Below, piece by piece: positions 9,303 to 17,403 of a stretch of DNA of 64,000 nucleotides. The stretch is from an uncultured Alistipes sp. (GTDB taxonomy: Bacteria > Bacteroidota > Bacteroidia > Bacteroidales > UBA932), in NCBI GenBank assembly GCA_900544195.1, contig UQUJ01000001.1, positions 56,292 to 120,291 of the forward strand, read 5' to 3'. A program made the translations under genes and the position numbers. Each line of letters starts with the position of its first letter. Position 1 is the stretch's first letter. The notes beneath the pieces are model-generated. The model searched no databases. It was not told the origin of the DNA and saw nothing but the letters and a program-made list of their open reading frames with translations.

Positions 9303-12300
9303 TTAGAAGTTGAGTTTAAGGTTCAGACCGAAGCTGCGTGAGGTAGGGAGGGCGAACATGTCGATGCCCTGCCAGCCGTTGCCTGTACCTGCTGAGACAT
9401 CAGGGTCGCAAGGTGCGTCCTTGTAGAAGAAGAACAGGTTGCGGCCGATGATGGATGCTGTCACGTTCTTGCCGTTGCCGAGGAGGTTACGGAATGTGTA
9501 GCCGAAGCTGAGCTCGCGCAGACGGACGTTGGTGGCGCTGTAGACGTAGTTCTCGTTGGCGTAAGGAGAGTTGAAGTTGCTGGCTCCCGTGGTCTCGTAC
9601 CAAGCCCTTGGATCGAAGGAGACTCCGTCAACGGTGATGGAGCCGGCGTCGCGGGCCTCGCCTGACCTCTGTGACACACCCCAGCCGTCCAGCGTGGCCT
9701 CGGTCATGGAGATGACCTTGCCGCCGAATCTCGCGTCGATGAGCATCGAGAGATTGAAGTTCTTGTAGCGGAATGAGTTACTCCAGCCGGCGTAAACCTT
9801 GGAGTTCATGTTGCCGACATGCTTGAGCTGGTCGTTGTTGTCGTCGCCGAGGATCGGCTGTCCGGCATCGTTCTTCTTGATCTTGCCGCTCTCGTCCCTG
9901 AGGATCTGGCGTACATAGAGGTCACCGTAGGAACCACCTTCCTTGAGGATGATCTTGGCGCCTCCGAAGTTGGAGAGTGTAAGGCCGTTAGGAAGCTCGT
10001 CCACGAGTTCTACGATCTTGTTGTTGTTGTAGGAGAAGTTCACTCCTGTCTCCCAGCTGAAGTCGTTGCTGAACTGCTCGTACCAGCTGGCGGTCATCTC
10101 GATACCCTGGTTCTCCACATTACCGGCGTTCACATAGCGGTTGCGCAGACCGGACTCGTAAGGAGAGGCTACGGAGAAGAACTGGTTCTTGGTGTTGGTC
10201 TTGTACCAGGTGGCGGAGACGTTGAGCCTGTTGTTGAAGAAGGCTCCGTCGAAACCGGCCTCGATGGAGTGGGTCATCTCAGGCTTGAGGGTTCTGAAAG
10301 GAGCGCTGTCCGGAGCGGAGATCGATCCCTGTGAGCCAAGGCTGTAGAGCAGGTTGGTCATGTAGACAGGGACATCGTTACCCACGATGGAGTAGCTTGC
10401 GCGGAACTTCACGAGGTCCACGGCAGGGCCGAGGTCGGCGAACTTGTTCAGAAGGAAGCTGGCTCCCACTGAAGGATAGAAGAATGACACATTGTCGGTG
10501 AAGGCAAGAGCCGATGACCAGTCGTTACGGGCGGTGACATCGATGAAGAGGCCTTCCTTGTAGCCGAACTGCGCGGTAGCGAACACGGCGTTAAGACGCT
10601 TCTCGGTGTTCCAGTGGCCACCCTTTCCGACAGACGACATATTCCCATAATAGTTGTTAGGGGTGAATATGTTAGGGTAGTAGACGTTACCGTTGCCAGG
10701 GGCTGTGAACTGTGTTCCCTCAGCCCAGAGATCCACGTTTCCGGTCTTGCTGTGGGTGAAGCTGGAGCCGGTGGTCACGGAGAGTGAGAAGGTGTCGTTC
10801 CAGTTGTGGTTGTAGCCGACGAGCACATCGCCGTACATCTGGTCGCTGAAGTAGCGGTTGTCCTTCATTCTGCCCATAGGGTAGAGGTCACCGGTGCTGG
10901 AGGCGTAGGCGTTATGCACAAAGTGCTCCTCGCCCCTCTCGTAGCGGAGACGGCCCTGTACGTAGAGATCCTTGATGATGTCCCATCTGACGCTGCCGCC
11001 GAACTCGTAGCGGTTGCGGTCAACGACCGGCTTCTGGCGGTTGAGCACCCAGTAAGGGTTGCTGTACTGCTGTTGCTTCGTGTTGGTCCAGTTCTGGACG
11101 TAGCAGCTGCGTGAGGCGTCATAGACCTCGTAGTTGTTCTTGTAGTGATCCCAGTCCTCGCCTCTCGGGAAGAGGTAGGCGCCGGTCAGAGGGTTCCAGA
11201 GGAATCCCGATGCGGACTGGTTCTCGATGTGCTGGTTGGTGAGCTTCGCGCTTGCCTCTATCTTGATGTTGTCGAGGACGGTGAAGTTGACCTTGGTGTT
11301 GAAGTTGTGGCTTCTGTACTCATTCTCAGGAGTCATGCCCTCTGAGTAGACATTGCCGTAGGAGAAGTAGGCTCCGAAAGAGTCGTTTCCGCCGGACACG
11401 GCGAATGTGTTGTTGGTCGTGAAACCTGTGCGGAAGAACTTCTTGAGATAGTTCGGCGCCTTTGAGGAGAGCTTGCTGCCCCAGCTGTAGGTGCCGTTGT
11501 CCGACATCCCGTAGTTGTTCTGGAACTTAGGAAGCACCATAGGGCTTTCTGCTGTCGTGTTGCTGGACACGGTGACGTTCACCTTGCCTGCTGCCGCTGA
11601 CTTTGTCGTGATCATGATCGCGCCGTTGGCGGCCACGGCACCGTAAAGCGCTGCGGCTGACGCACCTTTAAGGAGGGTGATGGACTTGATGTCGTCAGGG
11701 TTGATCGTGGACATCACATCGCCGCCGTCCCTCTCGCCACCATAGTTGGAGGCCACCTGGGATGAGGTGATGTTCTGCATCACAGGCACACCGTCCACAA
11801 CAATGAGAGGCTGGTTGCTTCCGTTGATGGACTTGTTGCCTCGGAAGAGGATCTTGGATGATCCGCCGGCTCCTGTCGAGTTAGGAGTGATGACCAGACC
11901 GGCGCTCTTTCCCTGGAGGGAGTTGATCATGTTGATGCTCTTGATGTCGTTGACATCCTTGCCGCCGACTGTCTCGGCAGCGTAGGTAAGGCTTTCCGAC
12001 TGGCGGACCATACCCATGGCCGTCACCACGACTCCCTTGAGAGCTGTGGCTTCCTCGAGGATGACGATGTCGAGTGTGGCCTGGCCGTTCCAGACGATCT
12101 CCTTGGTCTCGTATCCGATGATGGAGACGGTGATCACATCGTTGGCCTTAAGATTGCCGAGTCTGAATTTACCGTCGATGTCTGTGGTCTCACCGGTGGT
12201 TCCACCTTTGACAAAAACGGCGGCGCCTACGACTGGGCCGTTGGCGTCCTTGACTGTACCGCTTACGGATCCTGCCCTGTCCTGGGCCGCCGCCGCGGCT

Positions 12301-12380
12301 GAGAACGACACGAACAGAACGATGGCTGCCACTACGGTCGCCATTCCTCTGAGTGTCGAAGATTTGATTCTGTTAAACAT
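9303..12380 (-). CDS. SusC/RagA-family TonB-linked outer-membrane transporter
   Basis: A protein of about 1025 residues: a signal peptide rich in Ala at residues 20-33, a carboxypeptidase-like regulatory domain (about 37-115), a plug domain with 'LKGASAAALYGAVAANGAIMI' (about 240-260), and a 22-strand-type barrel ending in a short Leu-Asn-Phe motif. The frame stays open upstream to 12443, but that extension is read from a 101-bp repeat. The ATG at 12380, directly before the signal peptide, is the credible start. It is co-transcribed with the SusD-like gene below from a promoter at 12596-12626, giving a leader of about 210 nt that contains the repeat. Confidence 0.94.
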   Translation of the reverse strand: MFNRIKSSTLRGMATVVAAIVLFVSFSAAAAAQDRAGSVSGTVKDANGPVVGAAVFVKGGTTGETTDIDGKFRLGNLKANDVITVSIIGYETKEIVWNGQATLDIVILEEATALKGVVVTAMGMVRQSESLTYAAETVGGKDVNDIKSINMINSLQGKSAGLVITPNSTGAGGSSKILFRGNKSINGSNQPLIVVDGVPVMQNITSSQVASNYGGERDGGDVMSTINPDDIKSITLLKGASAAALYGAVAANGAIMITTKSAAAGKVNVTVSSNTTAESPMVLPKFQNNYGMSDNGTYSWGSKLSSKAPNYLKKFFRTGFTTNNTFAVSGGNDSFGAYFSYGNVYSEGMTPENEYRSHNFNTKVNFTVLDNIKIEASAKLTNQHIENQSASGFLWNPLTGAYLFPRGEDWDHYKNNYEVYDASRSCYVQNWTNTKQQQYSNPYWVLNRQKPVVDRNRYEFGGSVRWDIIKDLYVQGRLRYERGEEHFVHNAYASSTGDLYPMGRMKDNRYFSDQMYGDVLVGYNHNWNDTFSLSVTTGSSFTHSKTGNVDLWAEGTQFTAPGNGNVYYPNIFTPNNYYGNMSSVGKGGHWNTEKRLNAVFATAQFGYKEGLFIDVTARNDWSSALAFTDNVSFFYPSVGASFLLNKFADLGPAVDLVKFRASYSIVGNDVPVYMTNLLYSLGSQGSISAPDSAPFRTLKPEMTHSIEAGFDGAFFNNRLNVSATWYKTNTKNQFFSVASPYESGLRNRYVNAGNVENQGIEMTASWYEQFSNDFSWETGVNFSYNNNKIVELVDELPNGLTLSNFGGAKIILKEGGSYGDLYVRQILRDESGKIKKNDAGQPILGDDNNDQLKHVGNMNSKVYAGWSNSFRYKNFNLSMLIDARFGGKVISMTEATLDGWGVSQRSGEARDAGSITVDGVSFDPRAWYETTGASNFNSPYANENYVYSATNVRLRELSFGYTFRNLLGNGKNVTASIIGRNLFFFYKDAPCDPDVSAGTGNGWQGIDMFALPTSRSFGLNLKLNF

Positions 12381-12412
12381 AATAATAAGATATTGGTAGT
12401 GTTTTCTATAGT

Positions 12413-12513
12413 TGAGTCCACTTGAAAAAGTACCATTCGCCACTTTTTACCCCCGTTGGAAGTACCTGTGTGGCACATATTTTTCAAAAAAAAGACTTTT
12501 TCAAGTGGGCTCA
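12413..12513. repeat. 101-bp MITE-like element, copy 1
   Basis: The element starts TGAGTCCACTTGAAAAAGT and ends with the inverse of that sequence (one mismatch), so it has about 19-bp terminal inverted repeats. An otherwise identical copy lies inverted at 32308-32408. It is too short to encode a protein and sits in the leader of the SusC gene. Confidence 0.85.
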
Positions 12514-12595
12514 TAGTTTTTATTTTTCATCCGGCGAAAAAGAGGAGCCGGCTCATTATGTCGTTTTTTTGTGTTTAGTATATTTATTCATTATG

Positions 12596-12626
12596 CAAAA
12601 ATATGTGTCATTTTGTAAAAAACAAG
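12596..12626 (-). promoter_or_regulatory. promoter of the second susCD operon
   Basis: On the minus strand CTTG (12623-12626) is followed after 19 bp by TATTTTTG (12596-12603). This fits the Bacteroidota -33 TTTG / -7 TAnnTTTG consensus with one mismatch. Transcription would begin near 12589. Confidence 0.55.
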
Positions 12627-12783
12627 AGATTCTCTTTAAAAATGACATTTTTATGAACCGTTTGTTTTAAAAATGGTAGCGAATCGCCTTGGACCCATAT
12701 TTCGTGAAGGTTGTTCCCATAGATTGAATTATTCTAAAATAACGATTCCCTGACAGGCTAAACCGATAAAGTTGAAAAAACTC

Positions 12784-12814
12784 TTTGCAGTTAGAAATTG
12801 ATTTCATAACTTGC
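12784..12814 (+). promoter_or_regulatory. promoter of the glnN leader transcript
   Basis: TTTG (12784-12787) and TAACTTGC (12807-12814) are separated by 19 bp and match the Bacteroidota promoter layout, with the last two bases of the -7 box off consensus. Transcription would start near 12820, about 15 nt before the leader ORF. Confidence 0.5.
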
Positions 12815-12834
12815 GCCATCAAAATTTTTCAAGG

Positions 12835-12942
12835 ATGTTTTCGGAAGCCCACACATATCGACAGCAGCAGTTCCAGCAGGGATTTCAGAGCCAGAATGTT
12901 CAGGTCCTGAACGATTTCGTGTGTGCCGGTCTTCCAGCCTGA
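12835..12942 (+). CDS. 35-residue glutamine-rich leader peptide before glutamine synthetase
   Basis: A small ORF starts at an ATG preceded by AAGG and ends at TGA 12940-12942. Residues 10-23 (RQQQFQQGFQSQNVQ region) carry eight glutamines, all CAG codons, within 14 codons. It lies just downstream of a promoter-like sequence, ends 43 bp before a terminator hairpin (12986-13020), and is the only ORF between that promoter and the glutamine synthetase gene. The design matches amino-acid leader peptides such as those of the his and trp operons, with the coded amino acid being the product of the downstream enzyme. The frame and composition are seen directly; the regulatory role is inferred. Confidence 0.65.
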   Translation: MFSEAHTYRQQQFQQGFQSQNVQVLNDFVCAGLPA

Positions 12943-13020
12943 CGGCATATTCATTATGGAAAAAAGGATATTATGATTTAATATTGAAGGCTGGTTCCTC
13001 GTGGATCAGCCTTCTTTCTT
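12934..13020 (+). promoter_or_regulatory. candidate transcription attenuator of glnN
   Basis: GAAGGCTG (12986-12993) and CAGCCTTC (13007-13014) form an 8-bp stem followed by TTTCTTTTT, a rho-independent terminator. The last codons of the leader ORF, CCAGCCT (12934-12940), are exactly complementary to AGGCTGG (12988-12994) in the terminator's 5' arm. The two pairings exclude each other. A ribosome stalled at the CAG codons would leave 12934-12940 free to pair and so prevent termination, while one reaching the stop codon would cover it. Confidence 0.6.
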
Positions 13021-13080
13021 TTTGAATCTGCTTAGTAAGCGTAAAAAAATAAGTTGAACTAAATTTTGTGTCAGATTTAT

Positions 13081-13192
13081 GAGGATAGATTTCTTTTGGA
13101 AGAAGGAGTGTGCCGGTGGCACATGACTGATGAGAAAAGAAATATAGACCATAAAGATATACAAATTGTTCAAGTTATTTTTTAATGATTAC
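13081..13192 (+). repeat. decayed IS-end-like segment upstream of glnN
   Basis: This stretch is similar over about 110 bp to 41693-41809, which leads into an ISAon1-like transposase remnant. The shared core includes GAAGGAGTGTGCCGGTGGCA. It may be an old insertion-sequence left end lodged between the attenuator and the glnN start, which would explain the unusually long 245-bp distance. Confidence 0.45.
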
Positions 13193-13258
13193 TTAGAGAA
13201 TTTGATTACACAATATATAGTTTAAGGAAATACAACACCTTTAACAAATAGACAAATT

Positions 13259-15439
13259 ATGAGCATTGACAGATTTGATCTGGTGAAGGAATCCTTCGAG
13301 AAGAAGGCTGTTCCGGCTGAACGCCCTGAGGGCAAGACCTCCGACTATTACGGAGAACTGGTCTTTGACCGTCCCAAGATGCACAAGTACTTGGACGTCA
13401 AGACTCTGAATGCGCTGCTTGACTGCATCGACAACGGCAAGTCCCTTGACAGGGAGACCGCTGATGGAGTCGCAAAGGGTATGAAAGAGTGGGCTATGGA
13501 GCATCACGTGACCCACGTGACCCACTGGTTCCAGCCTCTGACAGAGGGCACCGCCGAGAAGCATGATTCGCTGATCGACTATGACGGCAAAGGAGGAGTC
13601 ATCGAGACATTCGACGGAAAATCTCTCGCGCAGCAGGAGCCTGACGCTTCTTCCTTCCCTAATGGAGGAATCCGCGCCACATTCGAGGCCAGAGGCTACA
13701 CGGCCTGGGATCCGACTTCTCCGGTGTTCATCATGGATGACACCCTCTGCATCCCGACCGTCTTCATCTCCTACACCGGTGAGGCCTTGGACTACAAAAC
13801 CCCTCTCAAAAAGGCCCTCAAGGCCGTTTCTGATGCGGCCACTCCTATCTGCCGCCTCTTCGACAAGTCTGTCACTAAGGTATATTCCTACCTTGGATGG
13901 GAGCAGGAATATTTCCTTGTCGATGAATCCCTCTATGCCGCGAGGCCTGACCTTATGATCACCGGCCGCACCCTGATGGGACACAGCTCATCCAAGAACC
14001 AACAGCTGGACGACCACTATTTCGGTGCCATTCCTTCAAGAGTCGCTGAGTTTATGCGTGATCTTGAGATTGCCGGTCACCGTCTTGGGATTCCGCTCAA
14101 GACCAGGCACAACGAGGTGGCTCCCAACCAGTTCGAGCTCGCTCCGATCTTCGGTGAGACCAACCTCGCCAACGACCAGAACCAGCTTGTGATGAACCTG
14201 ATGAACAAGATCGCGCGCAAGCACGGTTTCGTGGTTCTGCTTCACGAAAAGCCTTTCGCAGGAGTGAACGGATCCGGCAAGCACAACAACTGGTCGCTCG
14301 GAACCGACACCGGCACAATGCTTCTGGCTCCGGGCAAGGATGCCAAGGGCAACCTCCAGTTCGTCACATTCTTCGTGAATGTGCTGGCTGCCGTTCAGAA
14401 GCACAACGCTTTGCTGAAGGCCTCCATAGCCACTGCCACCAACGCCCATCGTCTCGGCGCCAACGAGGCTCCGCCGGCAATCGTGTCCGCTTTCCTTGGC
14501 AGGACGATGACAGATGTGCTTCACAAACTGCTTGAGGTTCCGTCCGACACTCCGATCGAGATCGCCGGGAAGAAGGGCAAAAGCGTTGGCCTTGTGGAGA
14601 TTCCGGAGATATTCGTGGACAACACCGACCGCAACAGAACCTCTCCGTTCGCTTTCACGGGCAACCGCTTCGAGTTCCGCGCCGTGGGTTCGCTGGCCAA
14701 TTGCGCCGGTGCGATGACCACACTGAACGCCGCTGTGGCTGAGCAACTTATCTCGTTCAAGAAAAGCCTGGACAAGGAACTGGCAGCAGGCAAGGCTATG
14801 AATGTGGCCATCATGGACACCTTGAAGCCGATCATCGCGTCCATAATAGATGTGGTCTGCTTCGACGGCAACGGCTACACCGATGAGTGGAAGGCCGAGG
14901 CGAAGAGGCGCGGGCTGGATGTCGAGACCAGCGTCCCGGAGATGATTAAGGTCTTCACGGCTCCTGAATCTGTGAATATGTTCAAGGAGACGGGGGTATA
15001 TTCAGAAAAAGAGCTTCAGGCCCGCAATGAGGTGAAGTGGGAGACCTACAGCAAGATGATCCAGATCGAGTCGCGCGTGATGGCGAGAATGGCGATCAAC
15101 CACATTATCCCGGCTGCCCTTGACTACAAGTCCAAGTTGCTGAAGGAGGTGGCGTTGAGCAAGAATGTCTTCGGCGGCACGGACGAGTGCAAGGAGGAGA
15201 TCTACCTCATAAAGAGCATCTCGAAATACGTTGACCAGATCCGCGAGAAGGCGACCGCTATGGTCGAGGCGCGCAAGAAGGCGAATGTCCTTGAGGATGA
15301 ATATGCCAAAGCAGTGGCCTACCACGAGATAGCCGAGAGCTTCTCCGCCCTCCGCCGTCCGATCGACAAGCTTGAGGAGATCGTGGACAACCGCACCTGG
15401 CCTCTCCCGAAGTACCGCGAGCTGCTGTTCATCAGCTAG
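13259..15439 (+). CDS. glnN: glutamine synthetase type III
   Basis: A 726-residue cytoplasmic enzyme that makes glutamine from glutamate, ammonia and ATP. Its length and layout fit the GSIII class of Bacteroidota rather than the 450-residue GSI. Visible are the N-terminal GSIII domain, the 'NGSGKHNNWSLGTDTG' active-site loop (about residues 337-352), the 'GANEAPPAIVSAF' segment (about 400) and the 'NRTSPFAFTGNRFEFRAVGS' stretch (about 460-480). It stands alone: convergent genes follow, and a leader peptide with a terminator precedes it. Regulation by glutamine-dependent attenuation is proposed. A hairpin at 15530-15599 ends the transcript. Confidence 0.97.
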   Translation: MSIDRFDLVKESFEKKAVPAERPEGKTSDYYGELVFDRPKMHKYLDVKTLNALLDCIDNGKSLDRETADGVAKGMKEWAMEHHVTHVTHWFQPLTEGTAEKHDSLIDYDGKGGVIETFDGKSLAQQEPDASSFPNGGIRATFEARGYTAWDPTSPVFIMDDTLCIPTVFISYTGEALDYKTPLKKALKAVSDAATPICRLFDKSVTKVYSYLGWEQEYFLVDESLYAARPDLMITGRTLMGHSSSKNQQLDDHYFGAIPSRVAEFMRDLEIAGHRLGIPLKTRHNEVAPNQFELAPIFGETNLANDQNQLVMNLMNKIARKHGFVVLLHEKPFAGVNGSGKHNNWSLGTDTGTMLLAPGKDAKGNLQFVTFFVNVLAAVQKHNALLKASIATATNAHRLGANEAPPAIVSAFLGRTMTDVLHKLLEVPSDTPIEIAGKKGKSVGLVEIPEIFVDNTDRNRTSPFAFTGNRFEFRAVGSLANCAGAMTTLNAAVAEQLISFKKSLDKELAAGKAMNVAIMDTLKPIIASIIDVVCFDGNGYTDEWKAEAKRRGLDVETSVPEMIKVFTAPESVNMFKETGVYSEKELQARNEVKWETYSKMIQIESRVMARMAINHIIPAALDYKSKLLKEVALSKNVFGGTDECKEEIYLIKSISKYVDQIREKATAMVEARKKANVLEDEYAKAVAYHEIAESFSALRRPIDKLEEIVDNRTWPLPKYRELLFIS

Positions 15440-15448
15440 TTCCCGCAT

Positions 15449-15492
15449 CGGTCACTGAGCAGCCTTTCGGTCACTGAGCTTGTCGAAGTGAC
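15449..15492 (+). repeat. GCTGAGCTTGTCGAAG-family repeat
   Basis: Two partial copies (CGGTCACTGAGC, then CGGTCACTGAGCTTGTCGAA) lie just after the glnN stop. They belong to the dispersed repeat family also present at 18020-18140, 24801, 27120-27245, 34031, 37222-37320 and 43116. Confidence 0.7.
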
Positions 15493-15529
15493 TATGTAAT
15501 CATCAAAGCACTTTTACAAAGCGGCAAAG

Positions 15530-15599
15530 GCGTTCAAAAATAGAAAATTCCAGAATTTTGCACGTTACCAAAATTCTGGAATTTTTATTTTCTGAACGC
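15530..15599. terminator. long hairpin with conserved CACGTTAC loop
   Basis: A perfect 16-bp stem (15545-15560 with 15569-15584) encloses the loop CACGTTAC, and outer arms GCGTTC/GAACGC extend it. It probably terminates glnN and, from the other side, has T-rich flanks for minus-strand transcripts. It shares its loop with hairpins at 33933-33995 and 34136-34208. Confidence 0.7.
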
Positions 15600-15663
15600 G
15601 GTGTTTCTTTTTGAGTGGATTCCTTAAAACTCTATTATCTATGACTTGTGTCTGTGTCAGCCT

Positions 15664-15897
15664 CTATGCCTTGTGCCAGCTGGCGGAAGATTCTTGGATG
15701 ATCTCATCAACCAGAAAGGCGTCACTCATATTCTGCAGACCGTTTCTTAAGTCGTTGAGATTGCAGTAGGTCTTTGAATTATAGAAAACAGCCATCGCCT
15801 TGTCTTCGGAAATGTCCAGCCTTTTGGCTAAAAGGGAGATGACTCTGGCATATTTCATTTGGAGCAGAGTCTCATTTATTAAAGGATTTCCGTTCAT
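15664..15897 (-). CDS. DUF3791-like small protein
   Basis: A 77-residue protein, probably helical and cytoplasmic, with the pattern 'MKYARVISLLAKRLDISEDKAMAVFYNSKTY' followed by an acidic C-terminal half. This is typical of DUF3791. It overlaps the DUF3990 gene by four bases (ATGA), so the two are translationally coupled. A second DUF3791-type gene lies on the other side of that gene. It is a candidate antitoxin or regulator of the ADP-ribosyltransferase-like partner. The family is assigned from memory of its pattern. Confidence 0.75.
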   Translation of the reverse strand: MNGNPLINETLLQMKYARVISLLAKRLDISEDKAMAVFYNSKTYCNLNDLRNGLQNMSDAFLVDEIIQESSASWHKA

Positions 15898-16391
15898 TGT
15901 TCTTCCTCCTTTATTTCACGCGCCTCAACAAATGTCAAGTGATTATCGATAATGTTCTGGTTAAGAACGCAGATCTGATTGTTCGGCTTTTCATAAATCA
16001 ATCTTTGAAGAGCCTCGTTTTCGGAAATCAAGCCAGAGGAGTATAACTCGATTGTGTTGAATATCCTGTCGTTTGCTATTCCGCCTTCCACAATGTCAAA
16101 CTGTCTCCAGTCGGAGCCTCCTTTCCTGTTGGAAATCACAAAATTCAGCCATTCGGCGTTGTATTCATCGAAATGGAGGTATTGGTAGTCTCCGTTTGCA
16201 ATTGCGGATGAATCCAGTTCATAGATATTGAGATATTTCTGTTTGCCTTGATTCAAAGGTCTTGAGGCCCAGGATATTGCTTGAGCCTCCAAAGTTGTCA
16301 GATAGAATCCTTTGCCGAAGTCCAGATGATTCCGTCCGATATTGGCGAGCGGCTTGTCGACTATTGATGTGGAGCCGTGAAATACTTTCAT
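15894..16391 (-). CDS. DUF3990 ADP-ribosyltransferase-like protein, putative toxin
   Basis: A 165-residue protein. 'VFHGS' (His5) and 'DFGKGFYLTT' (Tyr30) resemble the first two motifs of the ART fold, and a later 'VEGGIANDRIFNTIE' (about residue 105-118) is the usual DUF3990 third block. DUF3990 has been placed in the ADP-ribosyltransferase superfamily by comparative studies. It has no signal peptide. It overlaps both neighbouring DUF3791 genes by four bases, forming a compact three-gene unit of the size and layout of toxin-antitoxin systems. The target molecule is unknown. Confidence 0.75.
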   Translation of the reverse strand: MKVFHGSTSIVDKPLANIGRNHLDFGKGFYLTTLEAQAISWASRPLNQGKQKYLNIYELDSSAIANGDYQYLHFDEYNAEWLNFVISNRKGGSDWRQFDIVEGGIANDRIFNTIELYSSGLISENEALQRLIYEKPNNQICVLNQNIIDNHLTFVEAREIKEEEQ

Positions 16392-16615
16392 AGTTTTATG
16401 CTGAAGTTATGGCTGGAGATATAAGTCTGGATCTCATCCAAGATGTAATCCTTGCTTTGTGTATGCAGAGAATCGTAACTTGGATAAAGGAATCCGGAGA
16501 TTGCTCCTATGTCATTCAGTTTATTGAATATTACAGAACCTGACACTCCAAGGCGATCCGCAAGATTCTCAATGCAGAACACCACAAATTCTGTTGCCCG
16601 TTCTTTTTGGCTCAT
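16388..16615 (-). CDS. DUF3791-like small protein, first gene of the toxin-antitoxin-like unit
   Basis: A 75-residue protein with the pattern 'FVVFCIENLADRLGVSGSVIFNKLNDIGAISGFLYPSYDSLHTQSKDYILDEI'. This matches DUF3791 proteins, which are commonly encoded next to DUF3990. It is the promoter-proximal gene, overlapping the DUF3990 start by four bases. Antitoxins are often encoded first. Its sequence differs clearly from the second DUF3791 protein, so they are not recent duplicates. Confidence 0.75.
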   Translation of the reverse strand: MSQKERATEFVVFCIENLADRLGVSGSVIFNKLNDIGAISGFLYPSYDSLHTQSKDYILDEIQTYISSHNFSIKL

Positions 16616-17019
16616 ATTCTTTCAATTTCCGCAAACTTAATCATTATTATGGAAATTAACAATATGATTCATTTCACTCTTCCCTGTGTTCCTCCGGGAC
16701 TGTCGAATCTCTGAAGTGCGAATCTTCAGCTTAAGACTATTTGAGGCTGTGCGCTATGAATGCTTGATAATGAATGCTTTAAGGCTTTGCCTTTGGCTTG
16801 ATTCAACTGAAGGCGAATGCCTATTCCATTGACTATTAGTGTTTTGAATCGCACTGGCTGATATTGAGGCGGTGGCGGATAAGTGCTTGAATATCAATAA
16901 GAAAAACTTTGTCCTGGTGTCGAATATCGCACTAGGACAATGCTTAATATGTTTATAATTAATGCTTTAAGCGCCACGGGGTTTGGTGCCCTGCCCACCC
17001 ACTCTTACTTTACATTTGC
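16616..17019. other. intergenic, AT-rich, no gene seen
   Basis: About 400 bp with frequent stops in all frames. It contains the upstream region of the DUF3791 operon and short words such as AATGCTTTAAG repeated loosely. No promoter or RNA gene could be supported. Confidence 0.5.
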
Positions 17020-17403
17020 CTAGATGTCCTTCTTCACGGCTGAGACATTCTGATCCTTGCCGAACATAGGACTGTATTTTCCTCTCGGGATGTCATTGAA
17101 TATGTACGCATTGGCTTTTCTCGCGGCAACGATGTGGTCTGTGGTGGCGGTGACAATGGCGGATGCCGCAAGATCTATCAAGGCTCCTAAGACTCCACCT
17201 CCGCTGCTATTTTGCGACAGATCCAGATGAAGATCACAGGTCCTGTCAAAGATGATTTCGTTTGTCTTTGCCGACTTGATAAAATACCGGATTTTGGTGT
17301 CGATCCCGAAACCGCTCTTCGTCCATTTGTCTATCTGTGAGAACACTACCGCATCGGCATGTGGTCTGAAGGCAGGCTGATTCGGCAGGAGGCAACGGAA
17401 GTC
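17020..17403 (-). pseudogene. C-terminal fragment of a GNA1162-like (DUF799) lipoprotein
   Basis: The minus-strand frame encodes about 125 residues, including 'ADAVVFSQIDKWTKSGFG', 'SGGGVLGALIDLAASAIVTA' and 'ARKANAYIFNDIPRGKYSP'. These resemble the second half of GNA1162/DUF799 lipoproteins. The signal peptide and N-terminal half are missing. The frame runs back directly into the TAG stop of the cardiolipin synthase gene, and no ATG is available (only a GTG), so this looks like a truncated remnant left after a deletion or rearrangement rather than a working gene. Confidence 0.6.

Noticed and set aside
12381..12443. N-terminal extension of the second SusC
   Set aside because: These codons come from the 101-bp repeat. 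The ATG at 12380 fits the signal peptide.
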